NCBI GenBank assembly: GCA_963565915.1
Contig: OY751489.1
Location: forward strand, 558,001 to 622,000
DNA from: Entoloma clypeatum
Taxonomy: Eukaryota; Basidiomycota; Agaricomycetes; Agaricales; Entolomataceae
DNA: 64,000 bases
Direction of reading: 5' to 3'
A program made the position numbers and the translations under genes. The notes under the pieces were generated by a model, which worked only from the letters and a program-made list of their open reading frames with translations, made no database searches and had not been told where the DNA came from. This document shows, one piece after another, positions 31,601 to 44,200 of this stretch. Every line of letters begins with the position of its first letter. Within the stretch, counting starts at the first letter, position 1.

Positions 31601-32898
31601 CCAGTGGTGACGTCGCTTTCAGTCGTGGTAGATGGCGAAGCGACGAGCGTATCGGCGCTCGCCGTCTCAGTTACAGTCTCAGTCGCGCCAGCGCCCTCTC
31701 CAGCACGTTCACCCACATCATTCTCATTCTGGCCGTCGCCGGGAACACCCCACCCCGCCCCGCCATCCCCATCCAACAACTTGTCCCAACAGATGGCGCA
31801 TCCAACATCTCCTCCAACCATACCCGTCTCCTCCGCATCGGCGTTCCCCCCCACCCTCTCCAACCTCCGCACAAGGCCCACCGGCACTTCTTCCAACGCA
31901 TCGATGAGCTTTTTCGCGCGCTCCGGGTCCTCGGGCGCCCTGTCGAAATCAAACCCAAACCCGCCGCCCTGCACGGCATTCTGGAAGAAGGTGAGGAATT
32001 GGCGGACGGAGGCGACGTCTGTGGTGTCGATGACGCGACCGAAGGGCAAGCCGGCTGGTCTTGGGGCGTTTGTGTTTGTGTTTGGGTTGGGATCCGGATT
32101 CGGATTGAGTGGAACTGCCCCTTGGCCTTGCTGAGGCTGCGGATGCGGATGCGGATGGGCCTGTGCGTTTCCAGCACCAGCGCTGTCATTCCCGTTTCCG
32201 TTGAGATTGATAGTCATTGCAAAGCCGCCCAAGAACGGCTGAGGAGCGTTGGTGGGCTGATTAGGATTGCCTGCCTGTTGTGGCTGCTGCTGCTGTTGTT
32301 GTTGGAAGAGTCCCCGGAACGGATCGGGGCCTGTGACGACTGTGCGGAGAAAGGCGGGAAAGTTGATGGTGGCGCGGATGCGCGGTGCAGCGGCGAGGGG
32401 TTGTCGTTGTTGTTGTTGTTGCGGTTGGGCGGGTAGTTGCGGAGCGGGAGCGGGAACAGGAACGATGGGAGGAGAAGGAGTGGCGATGTGTAGGTCAATA
32501 GGTGAACCTACGCGTTGTGAAGGATGCCTACGGTCTCGTTCATGGTCCTCATCGTCCTCCACCCGCGCACGCCTGCGCGAGGCCGATGCTGATTCTGTTC
32601 CTGGCGTTAAGCTCGCCGCAGCCGCGGCTGCCGTCCCGCCCAAGGGAGAAATAGGTTCTAGACCGGGCATCTCTTCGTCGGAAAAGGCCTGCATGTCGGC
32701 GGGGTCAATGTCAGAATCACTGCTATCAGAGACAGATTGGAGCTCGGGCATGTCATCGTCGTGTTGGCCTGCCAGCGAAGACATGGAGATGTCTTCTACG
32801 ATGGATGCGGATGATGATGACGGTGGTATTTCGTGGTACTCTGACGGCCCTTGCGTTGGAAGCAACGGTGAGCTGAAGTCGTGGTCGTCGCTGTTCAT
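28692..32898 (-). CDS. Large low-complexity protein with two RING-type zinc modules (putative E3 ubiquitin ligase)
   Basis: Two exons (32898-30783 and 30709-28692), joined across a 73-nt GT-AG intron, encode 1377 residues. The first module is C3H2C3-like: CAIC near residue 365, then CAHIFHASC near 460 and CPTC near 480, with about 85 acidic/Thr-rich residues inserted between the second and third metal ligands. A second, divergent module at the C-terminus has CHDLSC, CPHTFHAPC and CSVC, echoing the first (C-X-H-X-F-H-A-X-C-L-V). Between them are poly-Gln, poly-Asn, Gly/Gln runs and an Ala-Ala-Phe repeat (about 29190-29490). RING proteins usually recruit ubiquitin-conjugating enzymes; activity here is inferred. 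There are no membrane segments. The second half has no ATG of its own near the junction, which supports one gene. Confidence 0.75.
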
Positions 32899-33721
32899 GG
32901 TGGGATACTTGGTAGTATGGCGCTCTTTGTCACAATCCCAAGAAGATTTATTTGGTCCTATTTGGCTGAGTCATCTAGAAGATGCTAGAAGTCCGTCCAG
33001 ACTGGAGCGCTCAAGCTTTGACCTTCCATTGCATCGCTGAGAAAGGCCTGAGGGTTGACGTTCGTTCATCCGAGTATGTCGGGTATGCTGGATCGACCGC
33101 CTGACCTGATGCATTGATGCCTCAAGGCGTCAAAAATGAATTTCATATTCAGTCACGAAGTACCCTTGAACGTTAACACAACACGCCGAAAAATGAAGCA
33201 TGGCACGTTACCGAGCTGAGCTAGCTTGAATTTGATGCTCAAGCATATGCCACTGCATAACGAGAGCAGTGCGGCAGGTTTCGACTCGGAATACCGAGAC
33301 CACGAAGAGAGTTATTATATAGTACCAGAAGGTATGATATACTTCGCGGGATGTTCAAGGCCACACTAGAAGAGGTACGTCTTCCCCCATCTCGTATCCC
33401 CATTAAAAATACCACAGGAATAGGTATGTATCCTCATCCTACGCCTTCTCCACAACCATCACAGCGATCGACAGCGATCACATGGCAACATACTACCCTC
33501 GCGAAGCCGCACGAAAGGCGTAAGCGATGAAGTCGCTCATCGTCTCTCTCGATTACCAAGATATCCCCGTTCTTCAGCTGGGACCCACTGTACGAACGAT
33601 ACCTATAGCCCAGAACAATTCCGAACTATCTAGGGTTCCTTATTCCAACTGCCAGATCAAAGCACGGATAGCTTTGCTGGTCCCCGTTGCGTTGCTTGCT
33701 AACCTCTTTATAAATACGGCA
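32899..33721. other. Intergenic region before tRNA-Glu(CUC)
   Basis: It presumably includes the RING gene promoter. No coding or repeat features were recognised. Confidence 0.35.
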
Positions 33722-33799
33722 TCGGATATGGTGTAACGGCCAACATTGCCGCCTCTCATAATGTGCGCGGCAGCTCGGGGTTCGATTCCCCGTATCCGA
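33722..33799 (+). tRNA. tRNA-Glu (anticodon CUC) with a very short intron
   Basis: The acceptor stem TCGGATA pairs with TATCCGA; the T arm is GGGGTTCGATTCCCC. The anticodon loop CTCTCA gives CTC, and about 6-7 extra bases follow position 37. The D arm and T arm match the tRNA at 17189-17284. Confidence 0.88.
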
Positions 33800-35463
33800 A
33801 CATCTGCATCGTCATTTACAGGGTACATCGAGCCTTCGTTTTTATTCAAGGTGCGACATTCCAGACCTACGCGAACCCTGCATTTGTTAGTACCATTACT
33901 ACATATCTGTCCCAGCACCGTCATTCGCCTCTGGAGGGGTGGTGGGGATGTCGGTGAGCTGGAGCGTTGTGAGAACTTGGAGAGGGTCTGTCGGGACTCT
34001 TTCCTCCAAGTCCTTGATCACACCCGCTCATGAAGCGACATATATTACTCTCCGTAGACCGCCGTCAGTATGTAACACCCTAAACGCCTGGTGTGCTAGC
34101 ATGTAGCGGTGTGCGGTATCTCTGCCGCCCGTCTGTGCTGCTCACCTCGTCCAGGTCTCTCTAACGTCCACCCGCGCGGGCCTCACCCATCCCATGCTTA
34201 ATCTTATCCTTATAAGTCATAGGGAGAGGGGCACTAAAGAGGGGGGGATGAGTGAAATTCCTATATTCACTCTTTTAACTTATCCACAATGGCCACCACG
34301 CGAATTCGATCTTGAAAATTCAAAGTTGAGATCTGGATCAATGGTTTTTCAAGTCACCCGTCTAGATGTATTTCGAGATTGGCCTTTATTCGTCGTCCAC
34401 GAAGTATCGTGCGCTCTGGCGACAGTGTCTTTCAGGCGTGAACGGAGTTTACCGAGACATCGTCCCAGAATGGGTCGACTTTTTTCCCTTCATCCATCGG
34501 GCCTTCGTTCACGTGCGGAGGTTCGCCAGCTTCTATCTAAAGCGCTGTCTGGATGGACCCATGCCGGAAACGTGTTCTGTCCTGGCAATTGAGATAGACG
34601 CAGAGCGGCGAATGAGCGAGGAGGTTCCCGGTGACTTGGATGTCGCCAGCGGTGCATTTCAGGATTATCCAGAGCCGAAGGGAGAGTCAATGGAGGGGTC
34701 ATCATAGTGAGTTCCTTCTACTTGGTATTTGTGGTGTATCAGCTTTCCTGACTCGGAATCAATCCGGGAGGTAGAACTCTCGCATCTTCTGGCCCTTCCT
34801 GCTAGTACGGCTTTTCAGCAAGAATGCCACCTCTTCATCTTCAACGACGCCGGCGTATACACCATCTCCGACTACCATTGCCTCCCCCTTCAATGAATCA
34901 CACGCGGGCTGCGGTGCCTCCGTGATGCTAATTGCACCCTGATAGGTCCATCTGAGCTATTCGCGGATGAACTGAGTCCAGGCTTTTCGTCGTGCAAGCT
35001 TCGTCTCCTCGTCGAATTCATTACGTCTACATAATGCAGCGCGAAAGGACCCACTTGCGGTGTATACCATGAAGCCGATTTATGAGAAAGAGGTACTTTA
35101 TGGATGTGGTATTTCTTTGTCCCTCCCCCTCTCCTGTGTTTTGCTTGGCGGGGTGTAAATTTGGTGTGCAGATTCGGTTCGTTTCCCCTCGAACGAACAG
35201 AGATTTGACCTCTGTGGAATCGATGATACGTCGGATTGTTGGGGATGTACTAGGGGGATGCTAGGGGTTTGCGGCTTCAATTGTCCACCCATGGCCGCGG
35301 AACGTATCTGGCTGGGTTTCGAGGCCTTTGTTATAGAGTTCTTGAGGGGCCAATGAGTCACGACGGGTCTTTGAGATGCAGTCCGGTGGACTGACGTATT
35401 GGTTAGCTTATGTCATCGCAATTTATGAATACCTCCTTTCAACTAATAAAGATCGAAACAGCC
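33800..35463. other. Intergenic region; one unassigned ORF at 34366-34707
   Basis: The plus-strand frame 34366-34707 (113 codons, aromatic-rich start, acidic C-terminus) has no recognisable domain and may be an exon of an unannotated gene or chance. The other frames here are shorter or equally uninformative. Confidence 0.25.
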
Positions 35464-35956
35464 ATGCCTTCTATTCCGTTCAAGTTCAAGAAGGCAAACG
35501 CCCTGACTAGACTCGCAGATTTTGATACGCAGCCGAGCTGGGGGGATCTTGCCTCGAAAATCGCTCAAATGCTTGACATTCCACTGAACGACGTTGGTGT
35601 CGCCTTCTTCGACAAACGCAATGACGCAATGATTACTCTCCACAACGAGCAAGACCTTCAGACTTTCTACAAGTTGTTGGATCAGTCTTCGGAAGAAATC
35701 AAGTTCGTCGTCCAGGACCTACGGACTCCTGATGGTCAGTCCGCTTTCAGTTTCATTCATCCGCCTCCCGTTTACTTCTCGTCCCTCCTGCATCTTATTT
35801 ATCATCGCTCCATCAGCCGAAACCACAATCACCACAACTTGGTCTACTATGTCTGAATCATCAAAGAGCAGTGAGCCATCAGCAGTGTTCAGGGTCGTAA
35901 AACACTCAATCACATCGGGAAAAACCCGAAACCCTCATGGGCCTCATTTGGTTTAG
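35464..35956 (+). CDS. PB1-domain protein, 3' end replaced by a transposon end
   Basis: PB1 is a ubiquitin-like interaction domain that pairs proteins through a basic Lys and an acidic loop. Exons 35464-35734 and 35817-35956, joined across an 82-nt intron, give 136 residues. The domain fills residues 1-85: the basic Lys in FKFKK, then the acidic loop region FFDKRNDAMITLHNEQDLQTF. A Ser/Thr-rich tail follows. From 35918 the sequence is the left terminal inverted repeat of an inserted element, so the last 13 codons are transposon-derived and the natural 3' part is missing. The start at 35464 fits the beginning of the domain; an in-frame ATG at 35410 also exists. Confidence 0.7.
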
Positions 35957-37763
35957 AGCGGAGTCAGTGAATGAAAATTTCCTCAATGAACATGGTAAAC
36001 ACTTAGCTTATTCAATGAACAAGATAACAGTAGATAATATATTTTACTGGTTCACTAAACAATGGTGCTGAAAAGTGAAAAGTAGATTAGATATTTCTAA
36101 ATGCCATAAATGAAGTTCGTACAGAATTTGTTGAGATGGTGTTCCGTGAAGACTTTGACGAACTTGTGTGGATATTCGCCCGGATAAGTCACGCCCAAGG
36201 GGGAGCCATGACATGGCTGAGGTGTTCGGCAGAGGACTCGGAGTTATGTATGCCATTTGATTTGTTGTCGTGGGTAGAGGACTTAATTACGAATCATCTT
36301 CATCAGACTGCGAAACTTACATTACTGATTGATTTTGACGTGTCGACGAGCAACCTGGTAAACGATACGGTTGCGATACGGGGACATCCGATATTGAGTC
36401 CGACTTGGCAGGGACCCTACATTGTCCAAATTTGGTGGGATTGAGCTGCCTTATTTGCAGACGGTATCACAAACAGGCTGCCGGAAGTTGTGGGGTGGCT
36501 TCCGCTCAAGTCTCAATCTGGTTGAGGGTCGAAAGACTCACCTGAGTTCTTATTGTTAACTCGGAAGGACCTTGAGGCAGTGCCACGAAGATGTGACAGT
36601 CGTCACACCTTCGCCCAATAAGAGAGCCTCGCGCGACCTTTGTAGTAGTGCTATGCACTGTACAGACAGATCACTTCCTGTCGTTTCTCGGATTTCAGTG
36701 ACGTCTCAATGACACTCGAAGTCCTTATATTATTAATTATGATTTCTCGTATATAATGAACCTTCCTGTACTTCTTTTCCCAAGTGAACGGAATCGATCT
36801 TTTCTTCCTTTCCCCCATCTCTCTCAGCCGCGTTTGAGAACAAGTCTCCGCGTGCTCTTTCTTCACGGCCTTCGTTCTGTGTCCGATCCCGACCGACCAG
36901 TCACCTCTGCTCTCCGGAGACTTCCCTGCGACCGCCTGCTCCGTCCGTAGTCGGTTCGCACCTCCACACCTTGCGTCTTCAATCTTTCCTTCAACAAACA
37001 ACCCCCATCTTCCCCCAAAACCCGTTGGATTGACAGAGGAAATCATTCAACAAGCGCGGATGTCACAATAGCAACATAATTTGAAAGTTCCGAATTCTCT
37101 ATCTCCTTCGTACACTAACCGTTTTCGTTGGAGCACACTGAAGCAGGTGCCATTCTGCCATGCCGATAATTTGTAAATTCTTTAACTTTCGTTTCCCTGT
37201 CCTCGTTCACATCCCTTACACCACGCAGTCAATGGTTTCATTGGATAGGGAAGTGGCCTAGTGAGTCTTCCTTTCGACGATTTACAGATATAGAGGTTGA
37301 CAAATATATTTCAGCTTTTGATATCAATCCAGCTACTATTCCGTACCCATGACTTTGACCCCCGCGCGTCGTACTTACCTATTCACGAGGCCCGAGTCCG
37401 CCGCGGCATCTACGACAGCCCCCTTGTCCTTTCGCAGTCATTGTACATTTCGTGTTGTATTCCATAGCATATGAATACATCAGTCTTGCTCTCGAGTCCA
37501 TTGTCCGTGCTTGATTTGGTCCTCAAGAATAAATTTTGAATTTCGAGAGCTGCTCCTTATTGAGGGGGTTAGCAGAGCTTATGGGTAATCAATGAACCAG
37601 ATAACACACCAATTAATATGCAATGAATCGGACTAAATCGACACCACTCGGAGAATTGTCATCTGAACCTCGTGAACGCAATGAGAGTAATGTCTATAAT
37701 TACCCCTCATAATGTATAATTATAACTCATTGGGTTACATTTAGTATTCGGGTTTTTCCCGAT
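35918..37763. mobile_element. Terminal-inverted-repeat element of about 1.85 kb between the PB1 gene and the Crinkler-type gene
   Basis: A perfect 16-bp inverted repeat, TCGGGAAAAACCCGAA, bounds the interval (35918-35933, and its complement at 37748-37763). Near both ends the motif CAATGAAC(A/C)AGATAACA occurs in direct orientation (36013-36029 and 37590-37606). The interior is A/T-rich with one plus-strand frame, 36136-36444 (102 codons, Trp-rich, unrecognised), and no transposase. Target duplications are not evident. The inverted repeats themselves are self-similar (TCGGG/CCCGA), so the boundaries are likely but not proven. Confidence 0.55.
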
Positions 37764-40700
37764 GGCCACTTGTTCAGATGACGAGCTCAGGCTCGTCTGT
37801 TGGATTCTCGGCGGGTACAACGTATTCTCGGTTAAGATTAGGAAGAGTGAGATGGTGTATGAGCTCAAGAAAAGGATAAAAAAGGCGAAGGAGCCCGAAC
37901 TTGATTATCTTGCTGCTGACGCTCTAAGTGTCTGGAAGGTGGGTAAATCCTACCAACGTTCATCGATTGGGAGATCTAATATATGGAAAGTTATCCTCAC
38001 CGATTCCTTCCACGGAAATCGACGCGAAGCTTGGACACGTTCAAAGCCCGGGCGAGCTCCCAGGTTGCTTTAAATTAGATTATATTGACGAACTATCCGA
38101 ACACTTCTCTTCGCCCCCTCGCAAGCACCTCCATATCGTCGTGCAACTTCCGCCCATCGGTGAGTATTCTCGAGATCTGTCTGTGTTGTCTAATTTGCCC
38201 AATAATGACCCGTCACTTTTCTGCTGCCGCTCCCTATCATATCTCACCAACGTTTCCTGCTGTCTCACTCCCCTTTGTATGTTTTCTCTTCGATGGCCCA
38301 TCTCACTATGTTGCCCCCAATACAGACTATCCAGTTGCTCGTTCACGTTCCCCAGAATCTCCCGAGCGCTCTGCTAAACAATCCCGTGTGGGAGGTCGCG
38401 AGACGCCGCTGTAAACCAAGAGTACGTCTTGAATCCTCCCCTTTAAACCGATCTGTTCACGTTCTTCGTCAGCGACACTCCCACACCTTAAGCCACAAGA
38501 GCCCGAGCCCGTAATGGCTGCTGCGCTAAAGCCCTTCACCCAGTACATCACCTATTTAACTAGGGGGAAATTAGACAGATATACTCAACTCCATTCGACC
38601 CGAAGACTTGGTTACAGATCTTGGAGTGGAGGTACCGACCCTACCAATGCTTCTGCTCCACGACCTGGGCAAGTACTCAGACAAGGAGCAGATGAAAAAC
38701 CTGTTTGTCCCCGATACAGTGTTTGTGCCTTCTTGCGTCGTTTTCATGGCGGATGACTAATCCCAATTTCGCCGGGTGCAGTCATCTATTTGCCGTCTCT
38801 GGTTCAGGAAAGACTCGCCTTGCACTCGAGGGACTCTGCCACAACTGGGGATTTTATTTCTCATGCCGAAGGCAATCGGACGGCTCCCGTGACTTTGAAA
38901 CGGCGACCGCGATAATGAAATCGATGAGTAAGTGTAATAAAGGCGCAGAAGGAACCGACATTGTCAAGAACGTCTATGCGGCAGATCGTGCCTTTGCCAT
39001 GCTATTATGTGCTCGTGTCTTCGTTCTAAGGCACCTCTTGAAGAATCTCCCCATTGGCACGGACGCGGTGGTAGCCCGAAAGCGATGGGTCCTTGTTCAA
39101 GTCCTACCTCCCTGCGCTGCATAACACAGCGGCCATGCTTCACCTTGCCCGCTCTATGTTGACTGAGTTAACAGATACAGCGGGAATTGAAAGTTTTCCC
39201 CTCCGAGCAGCTCTTCGCCGTGGTCAACCAGGCACAAGTGGCTGCTGAGTATCTGAAGGATTCGTTTCGTTCCTTCACCTCAGGGGTTGATATGCGCCCT
39301 GTTCTGCACGCATTTCACAGGTTTCTTTGGCGCACTGGCATCTTCCGGGGGGTCGTACTTGCTGGAACTTGTCTATCGATGAAGATGGTGAAGATGTCAG
39401 CGGGCGCCCAAACCGCAAACCTCATGGCTCCACGCCAATATCCCATTGTCTTCGTTGAGGTTGGACGATTCACGAAGGATGGGACAGATCACGAGGACTA
39501 CATCCGCAAGCACCTCCCTCTGTCCCGCAGCAGCGTCTCAGATGAGCGATTGGTGGAACGAATATTGTATTGGTTTTCTGGACGGTGGGTACTTTGAACA
39601 CATTGTGAGACGTATCACTGACGTTTAATCACTGAAGTTACCGATTTACAGCCAGCCTGATTGAACTATTACTCTACACGCAACCAGGCTCACCACACCG
39701 CGTTCTCAGTGCTTTCGCTCAGTACTTGACTGGGTTCACCATCACCGATGCGATCGATCTGGAGAACGATGAACCGCTCCTTGGGGCCAATGCGCTTAAC
39801 GCGATGAAGTATTATGGTTCGTTTCGTGCTCCTCCAGGGAAAAGACCGTACGTGTAAGCCTTACTGAGCCAAGGACTTCCTGACACTCAACCCGCTAGGA
39901 GAGAGCTCGATGCAGTGCCTGCTCGAGGTTCTCATGCGGTGGAGAATCGGAAGTCAAGCCACGGCCATTCCCATCGAAGGTGACTTGCACGAGACAGTTG
40001 CGTTGGGTATCGGTCACTTGGAGAAGGTCGGACCCGCCCAAATGTTAGACCCAGAGATCAACTATCCCGTCTATCTCTGAGAGCCACTAGTGGTTCTATA
40101 TTTGAGTTCAGTCTTCGAAAAGAATCTATGGACCCGGAAACAGGCGTGGATTTCCAAGGCATTCCGTGCAGCTCGCAACAACTTGCCACTGGGATTCACG
40201 TTCGAAGAGATCGCACTTCTGGTGGTCTTGCAGATGTTCGGAGGTAAAACCCGCCCTTTATCCACTGCAACTCGCCCTGGGTTCGAGAAAGGTGACTTTG
40301 GTGTCAATGAAGCGCATGGCCGGCGGTATAATGCAGAGCTTCCCCGTATCGTGGACTTCAGGCAGTTCCGACCGCTTCGGTTTCAAGGCTCAATCTCCAG
40401 AGGACGTTCTCCAGTTCCTGAATAATCCTGATGGAAAGTGTTTCCTCTTTCCCGATAACCATATGGGTCCCGATCTGTTGTGTTTCCTTCAAGACGAGGA
40501 GACCAAGGAGTTGATTCTTTTCGCATTGCAAACCAAAATGTCGACGCCCCTTGATGCAAAAACCTGGCGGTCTGCTTTGGATTCCGTTACACCTCAATTC
40601 ATCTACACGACCAACGTGGGTACTACGAACGTCCTGAGTTTGTATTCCCCACTCATCTTTTATTTTTATTTTTTGCACTATAGACGAGGACGGCTGGGCG

Positions 40701-41002
40701 CAATATGCCCCATCGGCGTATTCCGATCTCTCGAAGGATGTTGAGAATGTTTCCAAGTCGATGCGAGGGTCTGCGGTGTACACACCTTCGGTGGACCCAT
40801 CTCTCGAGAAACTTTGCAGCTCTGCAGCATCCGACCAGACAGTTACATGCCACCGCAACGGCAAATGCCCAGGTACCTATGCATTATTGCAACCCCTGAT
40901 GAGCGAGAACAATGTTTGGAAGCAGACTCGTGGGAGGGCGATGTGGCGACATTGCGGTGGGAGGCTGTGCAAGAGTATCTTGGCTCAACGACCACAACTT
41001 GA
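37762..41002 (+). pseudogene. Crinkler-type (CRN) effector-like gene: ubiquitin-like header, P-loop NTPase, restriction-endonuclease-like C-terminus; several frame breaks
   Basis: The N-terminal segment (LRLVCWILG ... VFSVKI ... LSVWK) followed by HLHIVVQLPP is the ubiquitin-like header of Crinkler proteins. A Ser/Arg-rich linker leads to an NTPase with the P-loop VSGSGKTRLALEG (GSGKT at 38801-38815) and a later VFVEVGRF strand. The C-terminal region has GPDLLCFL (Asp at 40472-40474) and LFALQTK, a PD-(D/E)xK-like nuclease signature, and closes with IIATPDE. Breaks: the header changes frame near 37940; frame changes fall near 39117 and 39183, near 40250 and near 40820; an in-frame TGA is at 40078-40080; the join just before the P-loop is unresolved. 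Some may be introns (likely ones at 38160-38325 and 39593-39646). As read, it is not an intact gene. Its ATG overlaps the end of the flanking inverted repeat. Confidence 0.7.
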
Positions 41003-41245
41003 AGTACTTGACATTCATGTTATGTATGCAGAATTGCTTCACTAGTTTAATTGAGGGCCATGCCTGTCGTATTCCATGAGAACTGGATGTTGATAAGACG
41101 GTGATCTTTACTAGGGTTGCGACGATCATTTGACGCGACAGTACGCGCCGACACGTGACCGCCCTACGATTGAAAAAAAAAAGGGTTCACTTTTGTCTTC
41201 CTTTTCCCCGTTCATACCCCCTGTCCTCCCTTCTCCTCCCCACCA
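41003..41245 (+). promoter_or_regulatory. Upstream region of the importin gene with a CACGTG box
   Basis: The palindrome CACGTG, a bHLH-type E-box/CDE I core, is at 41152-41157, 89 bp before the ATG, followed by a pyrimidine-rich tract up to the start. Binding is inferred from the motif only. Confidence 0.3.
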
Positions 41246-44200
41246 ATGGACCTCCAGACGCTGTCGAACCTGTTCACCACCACCCTCAACGCTGACCCCA
41301 ATGTCCGCAAGGCCGCCGAGCTCGAGATTCGCAAGGTATGCAATTCCATCGTCGCCTGATCCCATCGGTGGGCATCGCTGACGCACCATCGCACGCAGAT
41401 CGGGAACGAGGAGGGCATGATCACTGCTCTACTCCAGATCATCGCCAACGCTAACATCGATCTGTACGCCATCTTTTTCATCGCACTCAATGTTGAACTC
41501 ACCCTTTTTCTTGTCCAGCGCCACCCGCCAGGCATGTTCGGTGTGGCTCAAAAACCGCGTGTACAGGCACTACTCCTTCGACCCCGCCACCACCACCTCT
41601 CGTGCGCCCAACCAGGCACCCATCCTCGAGTCGGACCGCGTCGCCCTTCGCACCCACATCCTCCAGCTCCTCGCCACCTCACCCTCACGCAGCATCACCC
41701 TCCAACTCGCCAACACCCTCAAGAGCGTCGTCCAGGTCGACTTCCCCGACAAGTGGCCTGGTCTTTTAGACGAGATCAAGGTACTCCTCCAGACCGAGCA
41801 GGTCAGCCATGTCCACGCGGGGTGCGTCGCGGTGCTTGAGGCCGTTCGGGCGTTCAGGTTTGCCCCCCTTTATGCCTCCCTCCCACCAACAAAAAAATCC
41901 TCATGAAACACGTGCAAAGCAGATTCCGCCCGCGCACACCCCACATGCCGACCATCGTCTCCTCCGTCTTCCCACTTCTCGCCTCCATCGCCGAGCGCCT
42001 CGTCCAGACGCCGCCCTCTGCCGCACAAGAGGTTCCGACGATGCTCCACCTCATCCTCAAGACCTACAAGACCTCCATCGTGCTCGACCTCTCTGCGCAC
42101 CAGCAGGGCAAGGAGAGCCTCGTGCCGTGGGGCCAGCTTCTCTTTTCTGTTGTGAATCTGAGGGTTCCTGAGGGAGCGGTGCCCGAAGACGAGGAGGAGC
42201 GAGAGAAGTGCGAGTGGTGGAAGGCGAAGAAATGGGCGTGTGCGATTCTCGGGAGGCTGTTCCATCGGTCGGTCCCTCGTTTTCCAACTTTTGGGATATC
42301 TTTTTCACTGACGTGGAAAAAAAAAACACATGGGGTGATCAGGTATGGCAACCCCTCCCAGCTCCCCACGGCCATGCAGAAAGACTATGGCGCGTTTTCA
42401 GCGCACTTTGTCTCGTCCTTTGCACCGGAGATTCTCAAGACGTACCTCGCCCAGATCGACTTGTACGTCTCTGGGCAGGTGTGGATGGCGAAAAAGTGCC
42501 AGTATTTGATGTTCCAGTTCTTTACTGAGTGGTCAGTCCCGTTCTTTCCTTGTCATCATCCCCCTCCCTCCCCCCCTCTTTGGTATATGGACACTGATGA
42601 CGGAGCAGTATCAAGCCGAAATCGACCTGGGCGCTCCTCAAACCCTCGTTTGAGAACCTCGTCTCGTCGTACGTGTTCCCGCAGCTGTCATTCAATGCGG
42701 AGAGACAGGCGCTGTGGGAGGCGGATCCGGTGGATTATATCCGGGTATCTGTCGGTGAGGGTCTTCCGCTTCTTGTCTCCCCTCTCTCTCATTTGATAAA
42801 TTGATGTCCAGACGAATACGAAAACTACGCGACGCCAGTCTCAGCAGCGACCTCGTTCCTCCTGTCGCTCGCGAGCAACAGGACAAAGGTGGCGTTTATG
42901 CCGATTTTGGAGGTCGTCAACCGTGTGTTGAGATCGTAAGTGTTCCCCCCCGCTGCCCTTATCCCCATTCTTCCTCCTCGTCTTCCTCCTCCCCCTTCTT
43001 TCATCATCACCACCCTTTTCCCCATCTGTCACATCTCTCTCTCTCTCTCACACACACACCTCGCTCACCTTATCGCTTCCCCTCAGGACCTCCCCGGCAC
43101 CCCAGCGTTTCGGCGCGCTGAACATGATCGCCGCGCTCGGCCCATGGCTGATGCGCCACCCCGACGTCAAAGGGAATATGGAGAACTTTGTGATGACGTT
43201 TGTGACGAGGGAATTTGCGAGTGAGGAGGGGTATTTAAGGGCGATTGTCAGTCTACAAAGTTTTCCTCCTTCACCCTACTTCCTCGTCCCCTCCTCCTGA
43301 TGAAGCAGGACTGACGATTGGTTCTTTAGGCATGTGAAGTTGTGGGGACGGTTGTCAAGTCTGGTATAGTTTGGACGAATGAGGAGGTGACGTGTTTTAA
43401 TAATAATTTTTTTTTTCTTCCCCTTTTTTTCAAATGTGCTCATGGGTGTGTAGAATTTGAACGTGAACTTTACACATGTGGCGAATGCGCTGGACGATCC
43501 GGAGTTTCCTGTCAAGGTGAATGCGGCGCTGGCGTTGACGGAGATGGTGATTGTCAGCGAGACTGGTAAGTCCTCGAGTTTGTTTCTCTTTTCTTTGGTT
43601 CTTTCTCGTGTTTTGTTTTTCCTTTCCCTCCTCCGCCCGCTTTGGGACTGTCTTTTTTTCTTGTGTGTCTTTTCTTCTTCCTGTGACAGCTTCCCAGCCC
43701 CCTATCAGACTTTTTCCTCGTGTTTTTTTTCTCTTCCTAGGCTTTTGTTGATCTCATGTTTGTGGTTTTTGTCCCTTCTTTCCATCCCCGCCCCCTCCTT
43801 CTTTTTCGAATGCCAACCTAGCCTGTTCTTTTCCCCTTCTGGCGCTTGTCTCTTTCTTGCTCTTCTAGGATTTTCCTCGAGTTAAAAACTTCATATATCT
43901 TACGTTACCCCACCCACCACCTTGACTTTTCCTTTCAAATGTTTCCAAACGTTCTTTCCTTCATTTTTCTGTCCTTTGTCCTTTTTTTAATTTCTTGCGT
44001 TCCCCATCGAGATCGAGTGCGTATACCTTACCCTGGGCCAAGCTCAGGCACATGGACGGAGTTTGGAATTTACGTATCTGTGCCCTGTTTTCCCCCCCTT
44101 TGCCCTTTTGAGTCCCTTGGGCCTTGTTTGTTCGACCCTTTGCTCTTTTCCCTCCCCGCTTGGCCCATGTCATGGGTTTCCAAACCCTGCGTTTTGCTAT

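Noticed and set aside
28365..32436. Long plus-strand frames across the RING gene (up to 454 codons)
   Set aside because: They are shadows of a G/C-rich, low-complexity minus-strand gene; none has a conserved motif.
36136..36444. 102-codon frame inside the inverted-repeat element as a transposase
   Set aside because: Too short and without any DDE, HTH or zinc motif; kept only as an unassigned frame.
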